Shown here piece by piece: positions 37,555 to 47,452 of a stretch of 64,000 nucleotides of DNA. The stretch is taken from contig NZ_ATTE01000001.1 in the NCBI RefSeq assembly GCF_000419525.1, positions 3,773,501-3,837,500 on the forward strand. Direction: 5' to 3'. Below the pieces are notes generated by a model. It searched no databases. It worked only from the letters and a program-made list of their open reading frames with translations, and was not told where the DNA came from. The position numbers and the translations under genes were made by a program. Each line of letters starts with the position of its first letter. The first letter of the stretch is position 1. This DNA is from Leucothrix mucor DSM 2157 (GTDB taxonomy: Bacteria; Pseudomonadota; Gammaproteobacteria; Thiotrichales; Thiotrichaceae).

Positions 37555-39529
37555 TAAAGCCTATTATCACGCGCCTGTTAGCAAATTCCTCAACACAACC
37601 ACTGAAGAAATTCGCGGTACGATTACCACCTCTCACACGCAATCCATTGAATACAATCAAACACGCGCATGGATGGGACAAGTCGAGAATCTGCAGGAGC
37701 AGTTGTCAGACTTTAGTGATGGTTATATTTGCTTTGAATTATTAATTCCTCGCATGGGCAAAAGAGCCGACGTAGTTTTACTCTACCAAGGGATAGTTTT
37801 TGTCTTGGAATATAAGGTCGGAGAAAAGAACTATAAACCCATGGATAGCCGCCAAGCCCTAGGTTACGCAATGGATTTAAAGCACTTCCACAGCGCCAGC
37901 CATGAACGTGTAATCATTCCTATTCTTGTGGCAACCAAAGCAAAAAATGCTGACATTGACGTAATCAAACATGAATCTGGTGTTTCAGATGTTATTTGTA
38001 GTAACGGCCAAAATCTCTCACAAATTATCAAAGCCTGCACTGCGGCCTTCAACACAAAGAAATTTTGCTATACGGACTGGTTAAACGCTCCTTACAGGCC
38101 GACGCCAACGATTATTGAAGCGGCTAAAGCTCTCTATGCCAAGCATGATGTAAGAGATATTTCTCGCAATGATGCAGGTGCAGTTAATCTAGCTACAACC
38201 TCCAAGCAAATCCAAGAAATCATTACGACTTCAAGAAACAAGAAACAAAAATCCATCTGTTTTGTGACAGGTGTTCCCGGTGCAGGGAAAACACTTGTAG
38301 GCTTAAATATTGCGACTACCCACCCAGACGGAGATGTTGATCATGCTGTTTTTCTATCGGGTAATGGACCGCTTGTAGCCGTACTGCAGGAAGCCCTTGC
38401 AAGAGATAGTAAATTAAGAAACAAGCGTATTAAAAAAGATGATGCTAAGCGTGAAGCCAGAGCAGCTATTCAAAATATTCATCACTTTAGAGACCAAGCA
38501 TTGACTGACTCCGGAGCTCCACCGGAGAATGTTGTCATTTTTGATGAGGCTCAGCGCGCTTGGGATTTAAAGAAAACAGAAGATTTTATGATCCGTAAAC
38601 GGCAGCGTGAGACATGGAATCAGTCAGAGCCCGAGTTCCTAATTAGCATTATGGACCGACACGAGGAATGGTGCGTCATCATTGCCCTCATTGGTGGCGG
38701 CCAAGAAATTAATACCGGAGAATCTGGATTACAAGGATGGTTATCTGCATTGGAAAACTCGTTTGATGATTGGCAGGTCTACTATTCAAATGAATTAAGA
38801 CAATCAGAATATGCCGGCAACGGGGTCAAACTAGAATATTTAGAAAAATCTGATAAAGCTCTAAGCTTGAAGAATCTCCATTTAGCAACATCGATGAGAT
38901 CATTTCGAGCAGAGAAACTCTCCAATTTCGTCCATTATGTTATCGGCAATGACGCTAAAAAAGCGAATGAGAATGCCGCATTTTTAGTTGAGAAATTCCC
39001 ACTGTTTGTGACCCGCAACTTACAAAGTGCTAAGTCATGGGTCAGATCTCAAACTAGGGGAACAGAGCGGTCAGGAGTTATGACCTCATCTAGCGCTGTT
39101 CGCCTAAAAGCAGAGGGTATTTACTTCCCGGACTCAGAGAAGTTTAAGCCCGAAAATTGGTTTCTCAATAGTGCTGACGATGTGAGAAGCAGTAATTATC
39201 TTGAGGATGTAGCGAGTGAGTTCGTCGTTCAAGGCTTAGAGCTGGATTGGTGCTTGGTAGGTTGGGATTCTGATTTTAGATATCAGGATGGAGCTTTTCA
39301 GCACTTAGTATTCAATGTAACTACCTCGAAATGGAGACCGCTTAAAACCGATGAGGAAAAGCAATACTTAGAGAATGCTTACCGAGTGCTCTTAACTCGC
39401 GCCCGCCAAGGAATGGTGATTTATATCCCGCATGGTGATATCGAAGATGAAACTCGTAAACCTGAGTTCTACGACCAAACCTACTCATACTTGTTAAGAT
39501 GCGGGATGCAGCCGCTAGATAAAGATTAG
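37547..39529 (+). CDS. PD-(D/E)xK nuclease - SF1 helicase fusion (DUF2075-like), candidate antiphage effector
   Basis: 660 residues from ATG 37547, preceded by GGAG at a 6-base spacing. The N-terminal domain (~35-165) has a PD-(D/E)xK pattern: Glu64, Asp75 in KRADVVLL, and Glu88/Lys90 in VLEYKVGE. Residues ~235-640 form a DUF2075-type SF1 ATPase: Walker A GVPGAGKT (~242-249), Walker B VVIFDEAQRAW (Asp333-Glu334), NELRQSEYAG, GLELDWCLVGWDSDF and motif VI LLTRARQG near the end. The predicted activity is ATP-dependent DNA translocation with cleavage. The layout resembles single-protein nuclease-helicase immunity (Nhi-like) effectors. It is co-expressed with a C protein. Codon use is AT-richer than in the metabolic genes downstream, consistent with transfer. 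DNA repair is the main alternative role. Confidence 0.85.
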   Translation: MSNKAYYHAPVSKFLNTTTEEIRGTITTSHTQSIEYNQTRAWMGQVENLQEQLSDFSDGYICFELLIPRMGKRADVVLLYQGIVFVLEYKVGEKNYKPMDSRQALGYAMDLKHFHSASHERVIIPILVATKAKNADIDVIKHESGVSDVICSNGQNLSQIIKACTAAFNTKKFCYTDWLNAPYRPTPTIIEAAKALYAKHDVRDISRNDAGAVNLATTSKQIQEIITTSRNKKQKSICFVTGVPGAGKTLVGLNIATTHPDGDVDHAVFLSGNGPLVAVLQEALARDSKLRNKRIKKDDAKREARAAIQNIHHFRDQALTDSGAPPENVVIFDEAQRAWDLKKTEDFMIRKRQRETWNQSEPEFLISIMDRHEEWCVIIALIGGGQEINTGESGLQGWLSALENSFDDWQVYYSNELRQSEYAGNGVKLEYLEKSDKALSLKNLHLATSMRSFRAEKLSNFVHYVIGNDAKKANENAAFLVEKFPLFVTRNLQSAKSWVRSQTRGTERSGVMTSSSAVRLKAEGIYFPDSEKFKPENWFLNSADDVRSSNYLEDVASEFVVQGLELDWCLVGWDSDFRYQDGAFQHLVFNVTTSKWRPLKTDEEKQYLENAYRVLLTRARQGMVIYIPHGDIEDETRKPEFYDQTYSYLLRCGMQPLDKD

Positions 39530-39807
39530 TGAAACGACAACAACTGAGCTAAATTTGGCATCACATGCTCAGTAAATTCACTAACTTCCATGACATTACC
39601 ACTCCGGTTACACGCGATAAACGTGCCATCCGGAGTGTCATTCTCAAAGTTATGAGTTTGGCTGCGGCCATCTAAATAGCCAACGCAGTACCATTCGTTT
39701 TTAAATTTAAAGAACTCAGAATCCATCGCTGACTGATGTGGAAATTCAACTTTTGCAGTCGATGGTAAGTCTTTCCATTCAATAATTTTACAGTGTGAAA
39801 TAGCCAT
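39526..39807 (-). CDS. Small hypothetical protein
   Basis: 93 residues, soluble, rich in aromatic and acidic residues (FFKFKNEWYCVGYLDG). No family was recognised. A good ribosome binding site (GAGAGGA) precedes the ATG. It starts nine bases after the GlxA-like regulator on the same strand, so the two may be cotranscribed. Its stop overlaps the end of the convergent nuclease-helicase gene by four bases. Confidence 0.6.
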   Translation of the reverse strand: MAISHCKIIEWKDLPSTAKVEFPHQSAMDSEFFKFKNEWYCVGYLDGRSQTHNFENDTPDGTFIACNRSGNVMEVSEFTEHVMPNLAQLLSFH

Positions 39808-39816
39808 AAATCCTCT

Positions 39817-40848
39817 CTACTTCCGATCCCCAGTAGCCCGCCAAACCAGCTCATTCCTCAACTGCCCTTCCGGTACGATCGACTCATAGCCGTGCTCGCG
39901 TACATGGCCGAGCATGTGCTTGGGCGATATGCCAAATTCGCGTTTAAACGCCCGCGACAAGCTGGCCGATGAGCTAAAGCCGGAGGCAAAGGCGACATCG
40001 GTCATTGAGCATTGGCTTTGCAGCAGTAGGTGTTGTGCGTGTTGCAGTCGCAAGATGACGTAGTAGCGGTTGGGCGACATGCCGAGTTTGGTTTGAAATT
40101 TGCGAAACAGGCTACGCTCCGACACGCCGAGTTGCTTGGCTAAGGCTTTGATCGATAAGGGCTCTTCCACGTAGGTGCGCATGAGTAGCGAGGCACGCCC
40201 GACGATGCTGGGGTTGTTATACACGCGACTGGCTTTCATGCCGGTGTCGGGAGCCGAGAGTTCGACGGGGTTGATCTGCATATCGTGCGCCACGGCGTGT
40301 ACCAGCGCTTCGCCGCCGTGTTGGCCAACTAAGTGCAACATCATCGGCACCACGCTTAGGCCGCCCGCGCAGCTTATGCGGCGATCGGTAACCAGCATGT
40401 CGCCCTGCTGGATTTCAATGTTAGCGGTGCGGTAGCGTTCGGTAAACGCGGTGACGCCAGTGGGGTGTAAGGTGATTTTTTGGTTTTGCAGCAGTTGCGC
40501 TTCAGCTAGGATAAACGCACCACTGTCGATCGCGCCCAGCACCACTTTCTGGCGGTTTAAGCGCTGTAACATCTGTTTCATAGCGGGCGAGAAGTCGGCC
40601 AGCGCGTCGTAGCCTGCCACTACGATCAGGTAGTCTACGTCTTTGGTATCGTAAAACTGCTGTTCTACGGCCAGCCGCGTGCTGTTGCTGGCCTCTACCG
40701 AAAGCCCGTCGAGGCTGGAGTAGTGCCATTCAAACAGGCGCTTTCCCGCATAGCGATTGGCGAGGCGCAGCACTTCGGTAGCGAGTATTAAACAGTACAG
40801 CGGCAGTAGGCGAATGAGCAAAAACGATACAGTGACAGGGGCTTGCAC
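39817..40848 (-). CDS. GlxA/GbdR-like AraC-family regulator with DJ-1/PfpI-like domain
   Basis: 343 residues. Residues ~5-190 form a class I amidotransferase-like sensor domain (DYLIVVAGYDALADF, GAIDSGAFILAEAQLL). The usual nucleophile cysteine position reads Asp-Ser, so the domain is a ligand sensor and not an enzyme. Residues ~225-325 are an AraC DNA-binding domain with two helix-turn-helices (SIKALAKQLGVSERSLFRKF; MTDVAFASGFSSSASLSRAF). This is the design of GbdR and CdhR, activators of glycine betaine/dimethylglycine and carnitine catabolism. It is divergent from two dimethylglycine/sarcosine-type dehydrogenases, which it probably activates. Confidence 0.9.
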   Translation of the reverse strand: MQAPVTVSFLLIRLLPLYCLILATEVLRLANRYAGKRLFEWHYSSLDGLSVEASNSTRLAVEQQFYDTKDVDYLIVVAGYDALADFSPAMKQMLQRLNRQKVVLGAIDSGAFILAEAQLLQNQKITLHPTGVTAFTERYRTANIEIQQGDMLVTDRRISCAGGLSVVPMMLHLVGQHGGEALVHAVAHDMQINPVELSAPDTGMKASRVYNNPSIVGRASLLMRTYVEEPLSIKALAKQLGVSERSLFRKFQTKLGMSPNRYYVILRLQHAQHLLLQSQCSMTDVAFASGFSSSASLSRAFKREFGISPKHMLGHVREHGYESIVPEGQLRNELVWRATGDRK

Positions 40849-40980
40849 GGCGGTTACTCCGTAGTCATTTTCTTAAAGTGCCACATTATGGCAGTTTAGG
40901 ATAAAAGTCATGCCATTTCTCAGATTATCTTGAATAGCTTAAGGCCCGTTCTGTGCCGTCTAGCAAAATCTGGAGAAGCT

Positions 40981-43404
40981 ATGAGAAGTCACGCAAGAGT
41001 CGTTATTATCGGTGGTGGTTCACTGGGTATCAATCTGCTGTATCACCTCACGAAAGAAGGCTGGACCGATATCGCGCTGATCGAAAAGGGTGAGCTAACC
41101 AGTGGTTCTACCTGGCACGCAGCGGGGCTTTGCCCAAGCTTTAACGGCAATATGACGGTCTCTCAGATCCACGAATACACCATGAAGCTGTATGACGAGA
41201 TCCTCCCACAAGAAACCGGCCTGCCCTCCACCTTCCACAAAACCGGTAGCTTGCGCGTTGGTTTTACTAAGCTGGAAGAGGATTGGTTCCGCAATCTGGA
41301 AAGCCGCGCCAAAACGGTTGGCTGCGAGTTTAATTTCATCAGTAAAGACGAAGCCCGCAAGCTCAACCCGTTTATGGATTTTGATAAGGCACGAGTGATT
41401 GTCAGCACGCCAAACGATGGCCATGTTGACCCAACCTCTGTGGTAATGCCATTGGGCCAGCTGGCTAAAGCCAATGGCGCTGAGATCAACCGGTTTACTC
41501 ACGTCAGCGCGATTAATCAGCTGCCATCCGGTGAGTGGGAAGTGGTGACCAACAAAGGCAATATTATCGCCGAGCATGTGGTGAATGCGGGTGGCTGTTT
41601 TGCGCCGGAAGTCGGTGCCATGGTGGGTGTGAATGTACCCTTGGTGAATCTGGAACATCAGTACCTGATTACCGACGATCACCCTGCACTGTCTGAGCTG
41701 GATTTTGAGCTGCCGGTGTGCCGCGACTCTTACACCAGCAGTTATATCCGTCAGGAAGGTAAAGGCTTATTGATTGGCCCGTATGAGACCTTTGGCTCTA
41801 AGCCGTGGGCGCTGGGTGGTATGGATTGGAGTTTCGATCGCGAGCTGTTCCCCGGTGCGCTGGAGCGCTTAATGCCGTTTCTGGAAAAGTGCATGGAAAT
41901 CATGCCGATCTTTAGTGAAGTGGGCGTTAAAACCGTGATTAACGGCCCGATTACCCACACGCCGGATGACAATATTTTAGCCGGTCCTCAAGCCGGTTTA
42001 CGCAATTTCTGGAACTTACATGGCGCGAGTATCGGTATCGCTCAGGGTGGTATCGGTAAGTTTATGGCGCAGTGGATGGTACACGGCCAAACTGAAATCA
42101 ATATGGCCCCGCTGGATAGCCGCCGCTTTGGCCCTTGGGCGGATAAGAAGTTCTGCATTACTAAAGCCATCGAAGCCTATGAGAATATGTATACCGCGCC
42201 GGGTGTGAATGATAACCGCCCTCATGCGCGCCCAATGCGCACCAGCCCGCTGCATCAGGAATTGGTGAACCGTGGTTGCGTGCATGGCGTGGTGCATGGC
42301 TATGAGAAGCCTTTGTGGTTTAAAACCGCAACCGTCACTGGCGAAACGCCGACCTGGTCGCGCAGTGAAAGCCATGCGGCGGTCGCTGAGGAGTGTCAGG
42401 CGATTATGACTAGCGCGGGCGTGGTGGATATTTCCGGCTCGTCTAAGTTTGAAGTCACGGGTAAGGATGCAGCGGCATTCCTCGATCACTTATCCTGCAA
42501 TCGCTTGCCGGCGAAAGATGGTCGCCTCTCGCTGACGCTATTCCACGGGCCGGAAGGCGGAATTATGAGCGAGTTCTCGATTACCCGCATTGCGCCTGAT
42601 CATTTCTATCTGGTAAGCGCGATTGGTTCAGAGCTGAAAGATCTGCACTGGATGCAGCAGCATACCGATGGCTATGAGGTTGAAGTGAAGAATGTGACCG
42701 AGGAGATCGGTGCGATTCTGGTCACTGGCCCTAAGTCTCGCGAGATTCTGCAACACATGACGGAAGATGATTTATCTCACGCGGCCTTCCCATGGCTCAC
42801 CGCGCAAGCGATCACGCTGGATAGCGCTGTGATTCGGATGATTCGCGTGTCGTATGTCGGCGAGTTGGGTTATGAGCTGCACATGCCGGCATGGCAGTTG
42901 ATGTCGATTTACGAGTCGATGCATCAGGTGTGCAAGCGCGAGGGCATTACCATTCGCGATTTTGGTACGCAAACCATGAATGCACTGCGACTGGAAAAAG
43001 CCTATCGCACCTATGGCCACGAGTTTACGGAGGAAGTGAGTGCGGTAGAGGCCATGATGGACCGCTTCTTAGACACATCCCGCGACTTTATTGGCGCTGA
43101 AAACTTGCGCCAACGTCAGCAATCCACCCCAAAACATCAGCTGGCCTTTTTAGCTTTTGATGACGATGTGCCGTGTGAGTGCTTTGGTAACGAGGCGGTT
43201 TACGATGGCGATGAGTATATCGGCGTAATGACTAGCGGTGGCTTTGGGCATCGTGTGGGTTATAGCGTTGGTTTTGCTTATATCACGCCTGCGGCCAATG
43301 TTCAGGGCAAGTCATTAAACGTGTTAACCACAATGGGCGTGCGTAAAGCCCATGTTGAGATGGATGGTGTTTACGATCCTGAAAACAAGAAACTGCGCGC
43401 TTAA
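40981..43404 (+). CDS. FAD-dependent dimethylglycine/sarcosine dehydrogenase-family protein with GcvT domain (1)
   Basis: 807 residues; ATG 40981 was chosen for the GGAG at 40972. The N-terminal DAO-type FAD domain (VVIIGGGSLGINLLYHL, then SGSTWHAAGL) contains the histidine that carries covalent FAD in dimethylglycine and sarcosine dehydrogenases. From ~430 a GcvT-like folate-binding domain follows (VVDISGSSKFEVTGKDAAAF, RVSYVGELGYELHMP, DFGTQTMNALRLEKAYRTYG). It would oxidise an N-methyl group, pass electrons to ETF and give methylene-THF. The exact substrate (dimethylglycine, sarcosine or a related methylamine) cannot be told. It is paired with a paralogue 60 bases downstream. Confidence 0.9.
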   Translation: MRSHARVVIIGGGSLGINLLYHLTKEGWTDIALIEKGELTSGSTWHAAGLCPSFNGNMTVSQIHEYTMKLYDEILPQETGLPSTFHKTGSLRVGFTKLEEDWFRNLESRAKTVGCEFNFISKDEARKLNPFMDFDKARVIVSTPNDGHVDPTSVVMPLGQLAKANGAEINRFTHVSAINQLPSGEWEVVTNKGNIIAEHVVNAGGCFAPEVGAMVGVNVPLVNLEHQYLITDDHPALSELDFELPVCRDSYTSSYIRQEGKGLLIGPYETFGSKPWALGGMDWSFDRELFPGALERLMPFLEKCMEIMPIFSEVGVKTVINGPITHTPDDNILAGPQAGLRNFWNLHGASIGIAQGGIGKFMAQWMVHGQTEINMAPLDSRRFGPWADKKFCITKAIEAYENMYTAPGVNDNRPHARPMRTSPLHQELVNRGCVHGVVHGYEKPLWFKTATVTGETPTWSRSESHAAVAEECQAIMTSAGVVDISGSSKFEVTGKDAAAFLDHLSCNRLPAKDGRLSLTLFHGPEGGIMSEFSITRIAPDHFYLVSAIGSELKDLHWMQQHTDGYEVEVKNVTEEIGAILVTGPKSREILQHMTEDDLSHAAFPWLTAQAITLDSAVIRMIRVSYVGELGYELHMPAWQLMSIYESMHQVCKREGITIRDFGTQTMNALRLEKAYRTYGHEFTEEVSAVEAMMDRFLDTSRDFIGAENLRQRQQSTPKHQLAFLAFDDDVPCECFGNEAVYDGDEYIGVMTSGGFGHRVGYSVGFAYITPAANVQGKSLNVLTTMGVRKAHVEMDGVYDPENKKLRA

Positions 43405-43464
43405 GCCGCTAATTTTTAAATCATTAATTAACAGAAATATCACCCTATTTTACAGGATTAGACC

Positions 43465-45903
43465 ATGAGTGAATCGAGACTTCCGGAACGTGCTTCCGTT
43501 GTGATTGTTGGTGGCGGCATTACCGGCTGCTCTATTGCTTATCATTTGGCGAAACGTGGCGTGACCGATGTTGTGGTGCTGGAGCGCAAACAGCTCACCT
43601 GCGGCACCACTTGGCACGCGGCGGGCTTGGTTACCATGATGTGGCCAACGCCAACGCTGACTAATTTGGCCAAGTACAGCCATGAGCTGTATGCCTCGCT
43701 GGAGGAAGAAACTGGCCAAGCAACGGGGTATCGTCGTACCGGTAGTATTTCGCTGGCGCGTACTGAAGAGCGTTTGGAAGAGCTGCAACGTACCGCGTCA
43801 TTGACTAAAGTGTTTGGGGTGGAGTCTGAGTTTATTGACCATGCGCGCTTGGAAGAATTGTACCCTGGCATTAATACCGAAGGCGTTTTAGGCGCGTTGT
43901 ATATCGAAGCGGATGGCCAAACGAATCCGGTTGATACTACGATGGCGCTGGCCAAAGGCGCGCGTAATCGCGGTGCGAAGGTGTTGGAAGGCATTAAGGT
44001 CGAAGAGATCTTGGTTGAGGATGGCACCGCGACGGGTGTGCGCACCGAGCAAGGCACCATTCTGGCGGATAAGGTGATTTTGGCCGGTGGCTTGTGGTCG
44101 CGCGATATTGCGCAAAAGATTGGTGTGGATCTGCCTTTATATGCCTGTGAGCATTTCTATGTGGTAACTGAGCCGATGGAAAATCTCACTAAGCGCCCTG
44201 TGCTGCGCGATTACGATAAAGGCGTTTACTATAAAGAAGATGCCGGAAAAATGCTGGTTGGCTGGTTTGAGTTAAACGCCATCGGCTGCCCCATGAGCCG
44301 TATTTCGGAGGACTTTTGTTTTGATGAATTCCCAACGGATATGGAACACATTGAGCCGTACTTAATGGCGGGTATGGAGACATTCCCTCCGCTGGAAGAG
44401 ACCGGTATTAATACCTTCTTTAATGGCCCTGAGAGTTTTACCAACGACAATCTGCATTTGCTTGGCCCAACGCCGGAAGTGGATAATTTCTGGGTGGCTT
44501 GCGGCATGAATTCCAAAGGCATTGGCGCTGGCGGCGGCATGGGTAAGATCATGGCTGACTGGGTGATTGATGGCTATCCTTCCGGCGATATTCTGGAATG
44601 TGATGTGCGCCGTAATCAGCCGGTACAGAAAACACAGAGCTATGTTGAAGCGCGTATTCCGGAAGCACTGGGCCACACTTATGACATGCACTGGCCGTTT
44701 TATCAGTACAAAACTTCGCGTGATTTAGTGTTGTCGCCGCTGCATGAAACCTTAAAAGCACAAGGTGCCTGCTTTGGTGAAGTAGGCGGCTATGAGCGCC
44801 CGAACTGGTTTGCTAAAAACGGCGCGCCAGCGGAATACGTGTACAGCTACAAGCGCCAGAACTGGTTTGATTTTTACGCCGCTGAGCACATGGCCATGCG
44901 TGAAAATGTCGGTATTTATGATATTTCATCCTTTGGTAAATTTGAGGTGAAAGGTCCGGATGCTCAGGCGACTTTGAACTACCTGTGCGTGGGTGACATG
45001 AATGTTGAGCCGGGTAAATTGGTGTATACCCAATGCCTGAATGCACAAGGCGGTATTGAAGCGGATATCACGGTCGTGAAAATGGCGGAGAATCACTTCT
45101 TTATTACCACCGGTGTGGCCTCGACTTATCGCGATTACTGGCATCTGAAAAAGAACCTGATCGGCGATACCACGCTGACCGATGTGACGGATCAATACGC
45201 TTGTTTGTCGCTGCAAGGCCCGAATGCACGTGCGGTTTTAACTGATCTGGCTGAAACGGATATCACGGCAGAAGGCTTTAGCTTTGGTACGGGCCGCTTT
45301 GCCAAGGTGGCGGGCGTTGAGGTTTGGCTGCAGCGTTTGTCGTATGTTGGCGAGCTGGGCTGGGAAATCTTTGTACCGTCAGCAAAAGCGGTTGAGGTGT
45401 ACAAAGCGCTGATGTTGGCAGGCTCAACTTATGAGATTTGCAATGTCGGCCTGCATGCGCTGAACAGTTTGCGGATGGAGAAGGGTTTCCGTCATTGGGG
45501 CCATGATATTGGTCCGGCGGATAACTTGGTACAGGCGGGTTTGAGCTTTACGGCCAAGCCAGATGCCGGTGACTTTATTGGTCGCGATGCCTTTATTGCA
45601 GCCAAAGCGGCAGGTGTTCCTGATCGCCGCCTGTTGCAGTTTAAATTGGATGACCCAGAGCCGCTGTTATATCACAACGAATCGATTGTGATGGATGGCC
45701 AGATTGTGGGCTACCTGACCTCCGGCATGTATGGCCATGCAGTGGGCGGCGCACTCGGTATGGGCTTTGCCAATGTGCCGGGCTTAACGGCGGATAAGAT
45801 TGCATCGTCCAACTTTGAAATTGAGATTGCCACTAAACGCTTTAGTGCATCAGCCTCATTACGGGCCTTTTACGACCCAAGCGGCGAGAAGATGCGCGGC
45901 TAA
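43465..45903 (+). CDS. FAD-dependent dimethylglycine/sarcosine dehydrogenase-family protein with GcvT domain (2)
   Basis: 812 residues with the same architecture as its upstream neighbour: FAD domain with VIVGGGITGCSIAYHLAKRG and the flavin-linking CGTTWHAAGL, then a GcvT-like domain (GIYDISSFGKFEVKGPDAQA, RLSYVGELGWEIFVP, GLHALNSLRMEKGFRHWGHD). The pair could act in sequence, dimethylglycine to sarcosine to glycine. This one reads closer to the sarcosine/dimethylglycine dehydrogenases of marine proteobacteria, with a distinctive VTMMWPTPTLTNLAKYS. The short gap and shared strand indicate an operon. Confidence 0.9.
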   Translation: MSESRLPERASVVIVGGGITGCSIAYHLAKRGVTDVVVLERKQLTCGTTWHAAGLVTMMWPTPTLTNLAKYSHELYASLEEETGQATGYRRTGSISLARTEERLEELQRTASLTKVFGVESEFIDHARLEELYPGINTEGVLGALYIEADGQTNPVDTTMALAKGARNRGAKVLEGIKVEEILVEDGTATGVRTEQGTILADKVILAGGLWSRDIAQKIGVDLPLYACEHFYVVTEPMENLTKRPVLRDYDKGVYYKEDAGKMLVGWFELNAIGCPMSRISEDFCFDEFPTDMEHIEPYLMAGMETFPPLEETGINTFFNGPESFTNDNLHLLGPTPEVDNFWVACGMNSKGIGAGGGMGKIMADWVIDGYPSGDILECDVRRNQPVQKTQSYVEARIPEALGHTYDMHWPFYQYKTSRDLVLSPLHETLKAQGACFGEVGGYERPNWFAKNGAPAEYVYSYKRQNWFDFYAAEHMAMRENVGIYDISSFGKFEVKGPDAQATLNYLCVGDMNVEPGKLVYTQCLNAQGGIEADITVVKMAENHFFITTGVASTYRDYWHLKKNLIGDTTLTDVTDQYACLSLQGPNARAVLTDLAETDITAEGFSFGTGRFAKVAGVEVWLQRLSYVGELGWEIFVPSAKAVEVYKALMLAGSTYEICNVGLHALNSLRMEKGFRHWGHDIGPADNLVQAGLSFTAKPDAGDFIGRDAFIAAKAAGVPDRRLLQFKLDDPEPLLYHNESIVMDGQIVGYLTSGMYGHAVGGALGMGFANVPGLTADKIASSNFEIEIATKRFSASASLRAFYDPSGEKMRG

Positions 45904-45951
45904 ACAGTACTTTTTTGCAGTATGCGTGTTGACATATTCATTCGTGGGTAG

Positions 45952-45980
45952 TTGACACGGTATACTTCCATCCATATACT
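45952..45980 (+). promoter_or_regulatory. Sigma-70 promoter for the TetR-etfBA unit
   Basis: A consensus TTGACA (45952-45957), 17-base spacer and TATACT (45975-45980). A second TTGACA lies at 45929 and a second TATACT at 45961, so the region is rich in promoter-like hexamers and may bind the TetR protein encoded immediately downstream. Confidence 0.7.
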
Positions 45981-46024
45981 TGCACGCAACAAGTAAATTA
46001 ACCGAAGCGTAGCTACGAATAGTT

Positions 46025-46705
46025 TTGATTGATAAAACCGCCACTATTGGGAATGATGCCAGTTCGCGCATGACACATGCAGAGCGCACTGACCTTTCAG
46101 ACACATTGATGTTTGAGACGGCAGTGAAGCTGATTGTTGAGCGCGGTACGGAAAAGACAACATTGAAAGATGTTGGCGAAATGGCAGGCTACAGCCGCGG
46201 GCTGGCGGGTTACCGTTTTGGCTCCAAAAGTGGCTTGCTTAGCTATGTTATTAAGCGAGTGGGTGACTCCTGGTCTCAGGAGCTACGGCAGGTAACTCAA
46301 GGCAAGACCGGCTTCGAGGCGATTGCGGCTTCGATCGATGCACATTACCGGTTTTGTGTGGATGCACCCGTCACCCGGCGTGCTTTTTATCTGCTTTGGT
46401 TCGATGCTGCCGGCACCACCTCTGAAGTGCGTGAAAGTATGCTTAAGATCCACGAACGACGTCAGCAAGATGTTGAGCAGTGGATAAAGGATGGGATTAA
46501 CGATGGAAGTGTAAGAGCGGATGTTAACCCTGAAGCGGTTGCACGACTATTTCTGGCAACGGTGATTGGTATTTTGTACCAGTGGCTGATGCAGCCAGAG
46601 GCGATGGATGCGGTGGAACAGCTGCATAACAATATGAAACAAACCATGTATGTGTTGTTGCGAGACACTACCTCACAGCACAAATTAGGAGAGATAAACG
46701 CGTGA
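46025..46705 (+). CDS. TetR-family transcriptional regulator
   Basis: 226 residues from TTG 46025; ATG 46070 (211 residues) is an alternative and neither has a clear ribosome binding site. The helix-turn-helix lies at ~35-80 ([36 protein letters not shown]), followed by a helical ligand domain. The stop overlaps the etfB start by four bases, so it is in the same operon. It probably senses an acyl-CoA or related metabolite and controls the ETF and acyl-CoA dehydrogenase genes. Confidence 0.9.
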   Translation: MIDKTATIGNDASSRMTHAERTDLSDTLMFETAVKLIVERGTEKTTLKDVGEMAGYSRGLAGYRFGSKSGLLSYVIKRVGDSWSQELRQVTQGKTGFEAIAASIDAHYRFCVDAPVTRRAFYLLWFDAAGTTSEVRESMLKIHERRQQDVEQWIKDGINDGSVRADVNPEAVARLFLATVIGILYQWLMQPEAMDAVEQLHNNMKQTMYVLLRDTTSQHKLGEINA

Positions 46706-47451
46706 AAATTCTGGTTCCTGTAAAGCGGGTAGTTGATGCTTATGTCAACGTTCGCGTAAAGAGCGACAACACTGGCGTTGAAACTGACAACGTTAAGAAG
46801 TCATTAAACCCTTTCTGTGAGATTGCGGTTGAAGAAGCGATTCGCCTGAAAGAAAAGGGTTTGGCTGAAGAAGTGATTGCCGTCACCATTGGTGAGAAAG
46901 AATGCGAAACAACGCTGCGCAGCGCGCTGGCAATGGGAGCAGACCGGGCGATTCACATCGTAACGAATGACGCACTACGTCCTTTGGCGTTGGCTAAAGT
47001 ACTGCAGAAAGTCGTTGAGAAAGAAGCGCCTAAATTGGTTATCACCGGTAAGCAGTCTATCGATGCGGATAACAACCAGACTGGTCAGATGCTATCTGCC
47101 CTACTGGGATGGCCTCAAGGTACGTTTGCCTCCAAAGTTGAGTTGGATGGCGATGCAGTGACACTGACTCGTGAAATCGACGGTGGTCTGGAAACTCTGG
47201 CGCTATCTCTGCCAGCAGTTATCACGAGTGACTTGCGCTTGAACGAGCCTCGTTACCCGAAACTGCCTAACATTATGAAAGCGAAGAAGAAGCCTCTGGA
47301 AGCAATCGAGCTGGCTGATTTGGGTGTTGAAACAGCTTCTGGTCTGACTGTGAAGCAAGTGAATGCACCTTCTGCCAGAGAGGCAGGTGTGAAAGTAGCT
47401 AATGTTCAAGAGCTGATCGAAAAACTGAAAAACGAAGCGCGGGTGATCTAG
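46702..47451 (+). CDS. etfB: Electron transfer flavoprotein subunit beta
   Basis: 249 residues starting at a GTG that overlaps the TetR stop (GTGA), with TTAGGAGAG upstream. It shows the EtfB pattern: [19 protein letters not shown] at the N-terminus, [31 protein letters not shown] and the recognition loop [12 protein letters not shown] near residue 195. With EtfA it carries electrons from flavin dehydrogenases to ETF-quinone oxidoreductase. Likely donors here are the acyl-CoA dehydrogenase and the two methylglycine dehydrogenases. Confidence 0.96.
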   Translation: MKILVPVKRVVDAYVNVRVKSDNTGVETDNVKKSLNPFCEIAVEEAIRLKEKGLAEEVIAVTIGEKECETTLRSALAMGADRAIHIVTNDALRPLALAKVLQKVVEKEAPKLVITGKQSIDADNNQTGQMLSALLGWPQGTFASKVELDGDAVTLTREIDGGLETLALSLPAVITSDLRLNEPRYPKLPNIMKAKKKPLEAIELADLGVETASGLTVKQVNAPSAREAGVKVANVQELIEKLKNEARVI

Positions 47452-47452
47452 G

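Noticed and set aside
37327..39529. Type II restriction-modification system
   Set aside because: No methyltransferase motifs (FxGxG, NPPY/DPPY) in the neighbouring genes; the effector has ATPase/helicase motifs.
39817..40848. GlxA-like protein as an active DJ-1/PfpI peptidase
   Set aside because: The nucleophile position has no cysteine (GAIDSGAF) and the C-terminus is an AraC DNA-binding domain, so it is a regulator.
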